Positions 50,301-63,690 of a stretch of DNA of 64,000 nucleotides are shown in pieces. Below the pieces are notes generated by a model. The model was not told the origin of the DNA. It ran no database searches and saw only the letters and a program-made list of their open reading frames with translations. The position numbers and the translations under genes were made by a program. This DNA comes from Seriola aureovittata (taxonomy: Eukaryota > Chordata > Actinopteri > Carangiformes > Carangidae), in NCBI RefSeq assembly GCF_021018895.1, contig NC_079373.1, positions 5,898,001 through 5,962,000 on the forward strand, read 5' to 3'. How positions within the stretch are numbered: position 1 is the first letter of the stretch; every line of letters begins with the position of its first letter.

Positions 50301-52125
50301 TGCTACGGAAAATCCTATCTGTGTGGATGACCTGCAGGGCACACATCTAATAAACAACTTACTGCCCTTTTCCTCACAGAACACTGGTCCGTCCCATCTC
50401 AGCCATGCCATTTTTGCTTTGTTACATCTCACATCTTTGATATGTGCAGAGTGGTGGCAGTTCAGGCTGACCTCTGGACCAATGGAATCACTGGATGCAA
50501 TTGCTTCATTATGTTTTTGACAGCATGTGAATGCATACACCATATCTGAAAGTGCACGTCATGTGAATTGATCACAGTGCTTCACTCTGCTATAACACAA
50601 AGAAAATCTGATGAGTTTGGTGTCTATTACTGGGTGTTTAAGTGGACTTTTTAAATTTGCTTTGGCATGAAAGTGTAGCTCAAACTACTTAATCCCTTTC
50701 CCCACAAGTCAAGTCCTATAGGGTATGAATGAGGGGCTGTGGTGAAAGCAGCTTCCCACTCACTGTTCCAGTGCGCTCCAGGGCAAACCCCTTCTTTCTC
50801 ACATGACAGAAAACATCTTGACAGATATTTATCATTTAAGTAAGACTTCCACGCTTGAGATTTTTAAGAAATCACTCCCGCTTCTTAAAGTGCAGACAGG
50901 AGATGTGGATTCCAAGAAAAACCGACTAGTGACTATTTTCTAGTGAATACTTCATTGAATTATAAAGCAAAATGCAGTGATGTAAGAGGAGCCAGGAGAA
51001 CTGGGTTTACTCATACTTTATGCCCCAAATTGTTTTTGTAAAGTTTCCAGCAAATGATGAACACCCTGTTATAAACAGTGACATGTGACACCTACTCTTG
51101 CATATTAAGTTCACCCAAAATGGGCCACTAGTATTTAGACATTGTCACTCAACTTCAGGAAGGAATAGTCATTATGAAACTAACATTAACCTCGGAGGAG
51201 ATGCACATTGTACAGTCAATATTGGCACATAGATTACATGGTGAGACGAGTACATAATTATGTATTTTGAGTGATTATTACTCAGTCCATCCACACATGA
51301 ATATTGGACAACGATTCTCTCGCCTTGTGATATGTCTATAGCCCAGTAGTTTCTTTTGAAAACTGTCTCTTGGAGCAGCTTATTTGCAACACTGCAGGCA
51401 ACCAATTAAATTAATATTATTTGTCGAGGGGCAGTTGGCAAATATTACTGATCCTACACAGGCCTAACACCAGGAACACACTATTTGCGTTGCTGACTTG
51501 CTGTGGAGAAGCATGTGTTTGTGTTCACACCGGTCTCTGCTGCGTTGCAGCTAATGCAGCTCTATCTATCTCTCTTCATAGAGTTTGCAGGCTACTTCAA
51601 TGTTGGATTTCTTGTCATTATGGATTAATTTCTGATTTATTTTTGACTGAAAATGTCCCAAAAATGTCAATTGTCTCCACATGCAGCTTCTAAAATGGTT
51701 TAGCATGTATCATATTCAGCTTCAGCCTAGACATAGAAACTATAGTGGAAGGTGTCAGTTTTATGTAATATTGCCAGTATGATGTCAATATAACATCAAC
51801 TGTCATTTTTGCTGGGATATGTGAGTCGAATGTGAACAATAGGTGAGATGCAGAATCTCAAGATCACGAGACGCAGTGTCTCTTGCAGGCAGTGTGTCCA
51901 CTCAAACCTGTTGATGTGAAAACCAGTATGTTCCGCAGCCGCACCGCTTCCATGTGTTCCTGGCCTGATGCATGAATGGAAGATTTGTTAAAGATATGAG
52001 GTAAATGTGCGTGTCAGTCAGAGATTAGTTTATTTTTAACAAACATTCAGATTGACACCGATTTTTAAAATAAAAATCAATACATGTTCACAAACCAACT
52101 CGTAAACCGACTGGACAAGAATGAT
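47346..52125. other. Non-coding stretch
   Basis: No supportable gene. Includes a 15-bp tandem duplication (48536-48571) and a C9/A14 run at 49128-49151. Short frames overlapping on both strands around 49700-50540 have no motifs. Confidence 0.45.
48536..48571 (+). repeat. 15-bp tandem repeat, about 2.4 copies
   Basis: gtgcctctggtaaag at 48536-48550 and 48551-48565, followed by a partial third unit. Too short to be a minisatellite of consequence; a recent slippage duplication is likely. Confidence 0.9.
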
Positions 52126-52242
52126 CCGCCCTACACTGCCTCTGATTGGTTTACCCTAACCACTCATCATCTCTTATACCTGAACCTAGCCGACTTAACC
52201 AACAAAGGTGACTTCTAGTTAATCAGAGGCAGAGTAGGGCGG
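52126..52242. repeat. Hairpin-forming inverted repeat (MITE-like fish repeat)
   Basis: The arms are 52126-52147 (ccgccctacactgcctctgatt) and 52221-52242, reverse complementary at 21 of 22 positions, with a 73-bp spacer that includes ttaccctaacc. The arms are much more GC-rich than their surroundings. I associate 'ctgcctctgattgg' with a dispersed fish repeat, so this is probably a foldback or solo element. No target duplication was identified. Confidence 0.65.
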
Positions 52243-53149
52243 CTTTTGCAAATCGTAGCAGAAAATGACCGACAATATGCTTCAGAGGGGTTTTCGAAGT
52301 AAGTAGCAATGTAGACTGAAAAATTACCCGGTATACACCATATAGCTGAATACACCCGCACTACACCATTGATACTATGATAACTTATACATGTTTTTTC
52401 ACGATGCTACTCACAGTATTTTGGTGAAGAAACTAGTTTTAAAATGAGTGTGGATGAAGAGGGTAGAATTGATGCTAGTGTTTTTAAAATGTGTCTGTTA
52501 CATTTAAAACTGAGTATTTATTTATTTTTTTTTGTTATTGCAGGTAATGCCATCTGTTGCTACTGCTGTCTACTAAACTGATTAGAATATGGTAATTCAA
52601 TCAAATTAACTATCAGTTCAACAATTCAGTATTAGTGTACATTAATCAAAATTGCAAATTTCCAAATTAGAATTAGGCTATGTTGGTGGTTAAATATCCC
52701 AGTTGATAAGCTTTAGAACCATGAAAAAATGGCTTTCATATTCAATTTTATAATATATTTACTGCTGGTTCCTTAGAGAGAGAGAGAAAAAGAATTATGA
52801 TATGAAGAGTGTATGAATTATATAATGCTAGTGTCCTGTATTAAGTTTGCAATAGAGCCCCCTCTGAAAAGATGGAACTATTCACGGCTTAAATGAAGGT
52901 AGTTAAGAAGGAAATTAAGGTACAGTATCTCAACAGAATTAGAAGGGGCTCCAGCTTAACTACCGTGTAATATTTCTAAATGTTCCAGGGTTTTTGTCAT
53001 TTGCATCAAAAATACGTTCAACATATTTCCCTCCAATAATCGTAAAAAATGTAGTAATCAGATCAGCTTTTCCATCTTAGATATGAAGTTATGTAGCATT
53101 TTTCTTATCAAAAATAACATGAATTACGAAACGCCTTGATCCAAAACCT

Positions 53150-53602
53150 ACAGCCAAAACACAGCCTCCACACTCCTCTGGGAAGCCTTTTCATAATATT
53201 TTGGAACCTGGCTGCTGGGAATTTGTTCCCATTCAGTCACGAGTATAAATCAGGGTTGGGATGTTGGGTGATGAGGCCTGGCTCGCAGTCTGCATTCCAG
53301 TTCATCCCAAAGATGTTGGATGGGGTTGAGGTCAGGGCTCTGTGCAGGCTTGTCAAGTTCTTTCACACCAATCTCAGGAAACAATTCCCCTGTGCTTTGT
53401 CATGTTGGAACAGGAAAGGGTCTTCTTAAAAGACTGCTGTAATGTGTTGGAAGCAGAGCATGGTCTAAATTATCATTGTACGCTGTAGCACTTAGATTTC
53501 CATTACTTAACCCAGGAGCCTGGCCCTGGACCCTGGAAAACAACTCTATAGCAAATGTCAAAGGTGTTTACCTACAACCCTGTCCACACACTTTTGACCT
53601 AA
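53150..53602 (-). mobile_element. Tc1-like DNA transposon remnant, internally deleted
   Basis: The minus strand encodes VKELDKPAQSPDLNPIQHLW and continues DELECRLRARP, a Tc1-like transposase catalytic-region segment (SPDLNPI at about 53319-53339). The codon for Q (plus-strand 53316-53318) sits where the third catalytic Glu is expected. The right edge, tgtccacacacttttgacc (53581-53599), looks like one terminal repeat of this family, but the N-terminal DNA-binding region that should precede it is mostly missing, so the copy has a large internal deletion. The left edge near 53150 shows no terminal repeat. The plus-strand frames at 53136-53670 are antisense shadows. Confidence 0.75.
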
Positions 53603-56600
53603 CAATTCCTAAATCATACTCAGAATTCAGCAGGCCATGCGACTTTGTGCCACCCCAACAATGCTTATGATATTTGCTGCATTTAAATGAAAATGAAGTG
53701 GCCTCAACACAGTGCAGATGAAGCAGTATTATCAGATTATAAATGTTTGTTGTTTGTCTGTACAATGAAGCAGAGGCAGAAGCCCTGCAGCGTGCTGTCC
53801 ACTGGCTTTCCAATGTCACATCCGATACTCACCATGCCAGCACATTTCTATCAGCACCATCAGGGCCTAACAGTCATGCTAACGCTGTAAGAGCGTTGAT
53901 TGAAACAGACTCCAGCCTCATGCTTATCTGATGAGCAAGTGGTGCATGTTGAACTGAGTAATAACCTGCCACGCGGAGCTGTTGGGGATAATAATTAATT
54001 CATTTCCCCTGACCGTCATATATCCCACAATGTTCCCTACAACCACCAACAGAATCCTGACCACCATCAGCCTCCCGGATGTCACTGAGGAGATGGACCA
54101 TGAATGTGTGATCACGGACCAAATCCCAGCTTGTCAGGGGACATGCGTTTCCAATTTCATAGATATTACCACATGTACGAAATCAAGCTGATATGTTATC
54201 TTGCCTCTCATCTGTGGATGATGCTTCAGGCGTTATTGGATGTTATCCATGCTGTTCACTGTCAGAATGAATAAATACAATATAATGTACATTGAATTTG
54301 GATGCTTTCAAGCGTCTGGCTTGAATTTTACACTTCAGCCTTCTATTTAGGACTCAACAGTGTGTGTTTCCTGAGAGCAAATATATGGATAATCACTCAG
54401 AAAATACAGATAACAAATTACAAGAAAAGAACATAGCAAGGCCTCCATCATCCTCTAAAATGGCTTCAGTGCTCTGTCTCTGGAGCTTAAATCATCTTAA
54501 TAAAGTGAAAGGAAGTCTCTCTAATGACTTTGTTATTCAAAATTGAAAACTAAGATGTGAATATCATTAAAAAAGTGTGGATATGTTTTAGGATGGATTT
54601 CCCCCTTTCATTTTTCTCTAATGTAAACTGGATATGATGCCATCATCAGTTAACACGAGACTACAGAGCACCCCAGATAAATATGCAATGCTTGATTCTG
54701 TAGTGTAAAGTAGTGCTTTCCCCATGTCCCCTTCAAACTAATAACAGCCAATCAACAAATTAGTCTAATTATCTCAAAGGCTTATTTTAAAAGCTAATCT
54801 AAAGGACTTTTTTGATTGATGATAACCTTGTCAAAGTGATAGTAGGCCCACTGGGGCTGTACCCTCTAACTTTGATAACTTTGTGGCTCTGTCTCACATC
54901 ATGAAGCACAAACACTGCCATCTTTAAAACATAAAATGGGAAATGTGTCAGTAAATGGACTGGGACATCATCACAACTGAAGTGATCCATGAGTGATGTA
55001 GATAATCTGGAAACAATAGCAGGCCGATAAATAAAACGCACACTGTAGCTTGAAGCCTCTGAAGGTCATGCTGACTTTATGAGGTGTATTATAATTTACT
55101 CGTACTGCATGCTGCATCAGCCTCATGAACACACTGGTATATAGTCATCCAAGAATTAATTGGGTGAACCTGACACTTTAGATGTCGGTGCTGTTAATTT
55201 TTTGTCTTGCAGTCTTTAATTACTGGTAATTGAGCACTTTTTCTACATCTGAAAAATGCTTGATCCTCTGTAGTGGATCATGGTTGAACGAACAAAGATA
55301 TCATATTGACTGTCTTTCACTGCAGTGTTTTCTGGCAGAATTAAAATTGCAATAGACCAAAAGACGTTTGGGATGGTTTGAAGTCAGTTGTGATACAGGT
55401 GGGTGTTCAGCTTTTAGTTTCCATAGCAAATAAAGGAAACCCTAGAATTAAAGCTGGTAGACTTTAAAGCTGTAGACTATGATGGATAGAATTTTATAAA
55501 CAACGAGACACACCTGTCCAGATGTGGTGCCACTAAAGTAATAGTAGCAGTGATACAGTGTACTCAGGGTGTGGTCGGTACATACTAACATCAGTGTTGA
55601 GTCTGGTTGTTTTTGCATTGCACCACTGGCACAAATTTGACTGTGCCAGCTGATGCATTGTCAGTGCAGGAGTTAGCAGCACAAAGTGTGTATGTGTAGA
55701 GTGCCTGTGTGTGTATTTGTACGACAGCTTAGACTGATTGATCTAATGACTCACCTGGATCTAACCAGGTTCTTTCCTCCAGTAGTCACTTTCTTTTCCC
55801 TCTTGTCTCTGAGCATGTATGAAGTGTAGTCATAAAGCTTTGGGTGAATGCGAGTTTGTCATTGAAGTTAAAATAATAATTTGCTTCTGTTTGCACCGAC
55901 TTCTCTTTCCATTGACTTTACCTGCATTTGCTTTACACTCTATGTGAACATACCTTTACAGGTGTTGCAGCACCCAACAGTGATGCTGGGTGTAGTCAGA
56001 AGTCAAATAGATTTGAAACATTCAACCAGAGGACATTAGCGAAGACATTTTTCAGTTTGCTTATTAATCTTTAAAGCCAGAAAATGTCATCGCCTCTTGT
56101 CTCAGTACTCACATTTCATTCACAGACTGCTGTGAAGCAAACAAAAAAAACCTCTGCAGCCAATCATTCTACCTAGTTGTCCCTCTGAAATGTTATAAAA
56201 AATATATAGCTTTTCCCTTTTCTGTTGATTTACCAAGATCTGCACAGTTTTCCTGGTCTCTAATACATACATTTGTCCATTGCAAATGTAGTGCAGAATC
56301 ATGGCAAGTAAATAAACAGTGAACAGTCGACATTATGTGGTCTTACTCAAATTAAATTCACTTTCTAATATGAAGAATGTCAGCTATAATTAAGCAGAGT
56401 GCAGCTTCTCTTTTGAGAAAGGGTCTGTCTGCAGACTGCAAGAGAGGGGTGTGACTCTAAGTGGGTTCAACTTTAATTTGTCCAAATCACACAGAACCAC
56501 CCCAGATGTGAAAACAAGATGTTGACAAGATGGCAGATTTTGACAATGGTGGCTGGACATAAGAGGAGAAAAATTACTAGTTTTAAGCCTGTTTCTCTAC

Positions 56601-59600
56601 GATTTCATGCGCCACCTCCTCCAGCTATTATGGGGGGATTACAAAACGTCAAGTCAGCTGAGAGACTTCGGTCTGTCTTGGCTCTACCCTGGGGTCTCCC
56701 CGCGGATGGACAACAAACATCTCACCTAGCACCCCTCTTATTTCAAAGTTAGAGTGTATATGCTGCAAAAAAAAAAGATTGACTCCTTTTACGTCGCCAG
56801 CACATCAGAGTGCCTCCCTGTTTGGACTGAGCATGAGCTGCTAGCCGCCGCGCAGACCGGTACAATTGATCTATTACCTTTCATCCGTAGGTTGGTGCTC
56901 CTGTTGGTGTTGGAGCCTCCGTGTTAGATGATTTGGTTGGTGAATGTGAGTTTTTAAAACTTGTTAAGCTGGCCTGCACGGCAGCTTGTTAGCATGGCTA
57001 ACATTGTTACCATAGCTATGCCATACTGAAACCCCTCTCATACAGGACCGGGAGGTGCAGTGGCACGACGCAATTAGAAGTGGGAGTAACTCTTAAGTGT
57101 TTGTTTCTCTTTTTGCAATGTCTTAATCTGAAGTGGCTCAAACATAGATGTTTTGTTGTTACCGTCCTAAAATGGTAAAGAAATAACTAAAGAAAATACT
57201 TAAAAAAAACATAGTTGACATACTCAGGCCCATGTATTCCACATTCTAGGTTTGTAATTTAAAAAACATTTATTCAGCACCATTTTATACACAGTTCACC
57301 CTTCCTGTCCTTGCTCTCTTTTTAGTGTACGTGACTGCTCTATTAAACATGTAAGGTATTTTGTATTATTTTGAAGAGAGATAACCCACTGGGTTCTGAG
57401 GAGAAAGTAGCAGAGACTCTTTCATTCAGGGTTCCCCTCATTATAATCTGCCTTCGAGGATTGAAAGTCACACTGTTTGATTTTTTTCTGATGAGCATTT
57501 GGGGAATATACCTTTTTACCTTTTTTTTTTGGAAGGTGGAGCACATGCTGTTGAAAATGTCAGATGAATAATCATTCCAGATAAGTGAACTGCTGGGCGC
57601 AGTTAAAAGGGAACTATACCTTCAGGACAGTTGAGAAAAAATGATTCAAATTTTCATGTACTTGTCATATTTTTGACTTTTTGATTTTTTTTACTTTGCA
57701 AGAAAATTTCGAGGCTTGAGCCACGTGCTTGTTCTATGATTGTTTTTGTGTACCATCAGAGTAGTAATTCAACTTTTTAAGACAGTCATTTTCCAATAAA
57801 TGAAAGATTAAAAATAAATGAAATACCTTGTACAAAACTACCTCTTAAATTGAATTTAAATGGAAGACCTATAGAGGAAAATGATCTGTTGCTCATTGTA
57901 TGTGCACAGTACTGTGGATAATAGAAATATATGAACATGAATATTTAAAAAACCTTGCATTATTATTCAGTTAGTCCGCACTCTTCTTGCTGCTCTTGAA
58001 TCAAACATGGACTATTTGTGCCTACACATAATATATATTTGATAGTTGTGAACTTCAAATGGTATCTCAATTATTGTTGCTGGGGGGCATTTGTAAATTG
58101 TATCTCTCTTCACATACCCCATACATTTAATGTATCCCAACACATATGGGGAATCAATCTTGCAAAGAAGAAAACGTGCCTAAAGGCAACATATTTAAAT
58201 TTAGCACTAACAGATTCCACAGGTCTCGGAGTTTGACACCATCTTCTGTAGATCAGTAGATATATTCAGCTCCCACATATTATTGAATAGAATAGCTGGA
58301 TAGTTGAATGCAAGCCTTTAGGGAATTTCTCTCCGCGCTGTGATGTCTGAGAAGAAACTCCTAAATATGGACTAATAAGTCAAGACTAGAAACAAATGCC
58401 CAAAATGTATGGGGTTGCTGATTTTTCCTGCTTTTCGGTTCACTCTGAATGCATCTGCCATATGACCTCAGTTGAGTTTTCCCTCCCTGTTCTGACACGA
58501 AGAGTCAGCAGGGATTGTTAAATACAGATGCAGTGTACCTTGGGTATTTGAAAATATCTGTAATGCCAGAAATTCAGTTGTATTAAAGTCAAGGTTAGAA
58601 TTTGCCTATCTCCGGATTTTGTTCGACGTGTCTTAATAAACAGAAATCTCCATCCCAGGAGCACATCCAGCAGGAGAGTGCTTACCCCAGCACTCGTGTT
58701 AGTGAGCGAGGAGAGGAAAAAAAAAAATGTGTAAGGTAAGAGTGAACATGTGGTTTAAATGAGGGTTAGAGTCAACCTTTAGGCAGATATGTAAACACTG
58801 CATAGCTTTAATCACAGAGAGAGAGAAAAAAAACATGCTACACATCAGATCTAATGTTCTCCCCAAGACCTCACCATGAGTTAACAGCACATGAGTACAG
58901 GTGCTTTGAAGGCTTAGTGGTGCATCTCTGATGGATCAGTCAACTCAGCCATTTTTAGTCCACTATGTTCACGTACATATAGCAAATTCCTTGTACAACC
59001 TGAGTGCCTCTTAGAAAATGTTCTGCCTCTGAATGTATCCAAGCTACTCCTGACCTTTGCATCAACATGGTTGTTTACAGGAAAGTGCTTTGGGTCTGTG
59101 CTGTAGCCACGTGGGTGCTGGGTTGGTGAAACACATGGGATGTTTTTTTTTTTTTTTACAGAGTTAACAGTTTTTTCGCTCCATTGCCTTTAACAAACTT
59201 GTCGAGATGTTGTATCCAATATAGATTGTCTTTTGGTAGAATGGGTATTAATTGAAAAACTTAAAATGAAATGGTTTAACCACAGCCTTCCTTTACAAAC
59301 ACTCCAGTCATCATACACTTGGACATTAAATGGGATGTTTTATGAATTATTTACTGTGATAATTAAGGTTGCTCTGCTTCCTGAGTGTCTCATAGATGTT
59401 TTCTTGTCTTTTGAACAATACATTGAAATACATAACTAAATACCACTGTCAGTTGTCTTTGCTGATCATTTTGTTCTATACTTTATACTCTGTGTTATAG
59501 TGCTTCTATTTACCTTGATATCCTGAATGTAGCCTGTTGTTTTTAATGATCAAATGAATTAGTGTTTTTTCAGATAACTGCAGTTGTAATCACTGCAAAT

Positions 59601-60708
59601 TCCCCCAATCCCTTCCTTTGTAGCTCGTCTTAATCCTGAATGTCATGTTCATTGTGGAAAGCAGGATCCTCCATTTTCCCAACCACAGGCACTCAAATAC
59701 ATAGCACTACTCAAGCACAAGTGCTACCAAGTTTATATGCCCTCCTCCCCTCCCTCCAATGTAAAAAGAGAATTTAATTAGGTGCTTAAATATTCAATCA
59801 CCACTCTCATTACTTAAACCAAGAGGCTCTCTGTATGGATTTGACAAAGAGCCAGGGTGCACAGTACACGCCTGGTAGTTGAAGATAGTAGTGAGTCTCT
59901 ACCATTCAGCCAAGACACTGGGTTTCCTGAGGACAGGAGGCATACACCAGAGGGACAGGCAGTTCCTGCTAATGAACCGTGAATTTAGTATTAAATACTA
60001 GGGCCTGCTTGTTAACATTGCAGAAGGTGATGTCAAAGATGTTGCACCTACAGTCTGATGTTGTTTCATCACCCCGAGCTGTCATTTTAAGTGTGTAAAT
60101 TAAGTGTGTAGTCGACTATTCATTATTATTTTTCTGCCTTCAAAAAGAGGTTTTGTCAAATATTTGAATTTCTAATGGTAATAAACACAAAAGTCTAATC
60201 AAAAATGCCACAATTCATTCACAAATGTTTAAAAAAGTATTTCATCCACCTGTATATAAAATTCTCTAATTTCCCAAATATTCTTCCAAAGACAGCTATT
60301 ACTGGTTACATTGCAGCTAACGAAAAGATCTTAAGCGGAATTGCAGAATTTGACTTTTGGGACGCAGATAAGTTTAAGAGCTCTGCAGAAGGGTTAGCTG
60401 TTAGCCTAGCTTAGCATGCAAAGCTTCTCTGATCAGCAAAGTCTCCAAACCCAGCCAAATTGGTGAGCTGCACAGTGTGTGCGACTGATTGAGAAGAAGA
60501 TTGAAATGCTGTGTAAAATACATTAGAGTGAGCATTTCATTGACTTTGTAGCAGCTACAAGGTGCAGAGCCACCAAATGCTCACAGAATTTTATACTTGG
60601 GATTACATCAAATCTCTCTCTCTGTCCTCACCTGACTGTCTTCTTTGCATCACCCAAAGCTCTGAATGCATTCAGAGGATGTCTCTGTCCCAATCAGGGA
60701 CCCAACGA
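53603..60708. other. Long non-coding stretch
   Basis: No gene recognised. The 56500-57070 block is richer in GC and CpG than its flanks and may be an unrecognised repeat. 60385-60420 ('gctgttagcctagcttagcatg') resembles a fragment of another abundant fish repeat. T/A homopolymers occur at 57517-57529, 58718-58728 and 59142-59157. Confidence 0.4.
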
Positions 60709-60721
60709 CCCCCCCCCCCCC
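60709..60721 (+). repeat. C13 homopolymer
   Basis: Run of 13 C at the end of an otherwise mixed sequence; prone to slippage and assembly error. Confidence 0.9.
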
Positions 60722-61029
60722 TCCTTCTCCACACTCTCCAATCAAGGAGTTAGTTAAAGCTGTCAGGCTGAAGCCCAGTCAAATTGATGAACTATTAAAC
60801 AGTAATAACCACAGACATTATCACTCGGGTGTCTATCATAGATGAGACGGACCCCAAACCGATTCCTTAAACGTACCGGTGATCTCAAACAGCCGGCAGC
60901 ATGGTCACACACATTGTAGCAATCACAGACCATCTGCTACCTGTCTCAGCAGTCTTAGATTTGTCAAAGTTGAGCCTCAGCCAGTCTCCTCTCCCGTCAC
61001 AGAATCCCTACAGCTGAAATCATCTTTTC

Positions 61030-61440
61030 TGTGTCAGATCATTGGCTAACAAATCCTTGTTGGTTAATGATCTGATAATTGAACAGAAGTTGCATTGTAT
61101 GTTTTAGTTGAGACCTGGATAAACAGCACTACTGGTGTAGCAACACTGATAGAGGATTGTCCTCCAAACTGACAGTCAGACAATCGGCCATTTTTCTCTC
61201 CACAGTTTGTGCATAATGACTTTGACCTGGGTGAATTTACATCTTTTGAATATTTTGCTCTTGAGCTCAAAGCAGAATTATCAGTGCTCATCATGACATT
61301 ATAGCGGCCACCAAGATATTCATCACTGTTTCTCCAGAAATTGTCAGAGCTGTTCTCAGTTGGTATCACTACATATAATAGATAAATGGAGACCTGAATA
61401 TTCATATTAATAATGAGAACTCCAAAGCTGTGGAGCAACA
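61030..61440 (+). pseudogene. L2-like LINE ORF2 endonuclease-domain relic
   Basis: Plus-strand frames show LANKSLLVNDLI (from about 61044), then, after a frameshift, ETWINSTTGVATLIEDCPPN from 61110, then DFDLGEFTSFEYFALELK from 61218 and an RPPRYSS segment from about 61302 after an in-frame TAG. This order (NK.LLVNDLI, ETW, FSSFEYLALEL, YRPP.YS) matches the apurinic-like endonuclease domain of CR1/L2-clade LINEs in fish. The stop codon and frameshift make it non-functional. The reverse transcriptase part is not recognisable downstream, and the 5' limit may extend to about 60760. The minus-strand frame at 61064-61441 is its antisense shadow. Confidence 0.7.
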
Positions 61441-63652
61441 AAGTGCTAAAACATGACTATAGCATGATTATATTGTTGAATTTATTGAAATAAAGCAGCA
61501 GAAATATACATCATGCCTAACAGGTGTGCACATATTACAGGCATCAGGACTTTATCCACTTATCCTGTATTTGGAGGCCTTTATTTGTTTGTGTTGACTA
61601 CCACCCGGCTGTTATTGGGGACCCAGTTTTTAATTGACTTTTTATTTGATATATATTTGAGGAAATACAGTATCCAGGGGAATTTTTGACCACAACTGGT
61701 GCTGTGGTGCTGTGGAACCCCTGATTAGTTTGTATATCATGCAAGCACACGTGGATGACGAGGTACATATTTTTGTCACTTGTAGAGCGCAGTATTTCAA
61801 AAATGTAGAGATTGCAAACTATTTAGAAATTTAAAAAAAAATAGAAAGGTGGTTGACAGTTATATGACAAGCAGAGGAAAGGGAAGAACAAGGCTGCTGA
61901 CCACAGTAAATGTGGAAATACAATGGCGTCTAAAAGTCTGAGAACACTTTCCCAAATGGGTTACAGGTTTCAAAATATTCAAAAAATAAACTTGCAAAAT
62001 CTTAATGTGGAAGGGAATACATTCAACATGTTGGTGAAGCCTCCAGGATACAATGTTGTATATGCTATGGAAGTGAAAATGTTTGGCAAAGTTCGGTTGT
62101 GAGTGAAGTGAGTGAAAATAATCTGATTCAGTACATTTAAACTTTGCAGTGTTTGGTATGTTTCTATATTCCAGTGTCAGCAGTACTTGTATCACCACAT
62201 ACTAAATACCTCCCAGGAATATAAAACAGATACAGCACAGACAAACACACTGCTGGCCACTGACCTCCATTTATAATAAATTGTTAATAAACTGTTTATC
62301 TCCCACCTTGGTGCTGCATGCCAGGATTGTGAGTCTTTATTTTCCTGAGATGTAGACTGCCTATTGTCAGTCCATGGGAAGATTAACCTTAGAGGAAACT
62401 GAAGGACATGGCCATTTCCTTAATTACTTTTAATTAGGTGTAAGGAATAACGGTTCAACACAGTGTGTGTCTTTATTAAAGTTCTGAGAGTTTAGAGACT
62501 GTTGAGATCTACACTGACTTGTTTTTAAAATGCATTCCTCCAAAGGCTGAATGAAAAAAAGTGAGTTTTTTACCTAATTTTTCTCTTAAAAAAATAAAAA
62601 ATAAAAAAATAAATACTTTCCTTGCCTGCAGAGTATAATTTTTGAGAATACAAGCTTGTATACCCAATCTGTAGAGCCATTTCAAAGAACGGCAGCCTAC
62701 GAAAATCCCCTCCGAGTCCCGAAACGAATATAAATATAACCTTATATGTCTTGTCAGCTGTGTGTGCTCTGTCAATATGTAGATTAAATGTTGTTTTCCT
62801 TTTTCAGAATTTTCACCATTGCTTATATGCATCAAATCTCTGAAATGGTAAGACCTTTTCTGGGGCTGTTAGCATTTTGAAGAAAGTGCCTATTATGCAA
62901 TGTGTTTACGCTCAGGGGGGCTTCTCCCTGTATCCTCTTGAGTTTTCATCAGCTTGGAGGCAGTCAGAAGAATATGAAAATGGTCTGAACTGTGAATACT
63001 TCTCACTCAGCTTTGTGGCTCCTCGATGGCCAGGAGCTTGTGTTTTCCTGGAGAAGCCGAGCTGATATTTCCATTTTGTTTCAGATTTATGTTCGATACT
63101 CTGTGGAGAAAACAAGTCGCCAGGTTGGAAATGGTTTAGAATCAGAGGCCCAAAACTAATCTTGATCTTGTCACAGGCTTAATTAAATTTTATTAATAAA
63201 TATTTGTTTATGACATGCATCCTTGGTTAAACCCTGAAGGAACTGGTAGATGATATATGTGGTGTTTATTCAGCGGAAGAAAGAGTGCTCAAAGTTTCTG
63301 GAGTTGTACTGTTGCCTCCCTCTAGATTTGTGCAGGTTTTTCAGCCACCTAGCCATGTGACTTAGAGAGAGAAGTTAATGGTTTCTAAGGTAAACTGCAA
63401 TGAATCTCATGCTGTGGTTCCAATTCCATACTTCACTGTATTCACTGTGTATGCACATGGTATTTCGTCACCCTTTTTTTGAAGTACTGTATGAAATCAA
63501 GTACTTTATCATCTTGTACAAATAAATAAGCTGTCAATCAAACACACTATTACCAACCAACAACATTTTTTTTTTCAAATATTGAATTCCTACCTTTTGT
63601 CTTTAAAGACTCGGTATTGCTGTTTTACCACCTGCAATTTGAATGTAATTTT

Positions 63653-63654
<2 letters not shown>
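61441..63654. other. Non-coding stretch
   Basis: AT-rich sequence after the LINE relic. A-rich AAATAA repeats at 62587-62615. No gene recognised. Confidence 0.45.

Positions 63655-63689
<35 letters not shown>
63655..63689 (+). repeat. T35 homopolymer
   Basis: The longest homopolymer in the window. On the minus strand it would be an A35 tail, but no recognisable retroposon body lies to its right (63690-64000), so the origin is unclear. Confidence 0.95.

Positions 63690-63690
<1 letters not shown>

Noticed and set aside
53982..54191. Open frame preceded by an AG acceptor-like site
   Set aside because: No polypyrimidine tract of note and no recognisable peptide.
60385..60425. Fragment resembling the fish 'gttagcttagcttagcat' repeat
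   Set aside because: Only about 25-40 bp match from memory; too short to annotate as an element.
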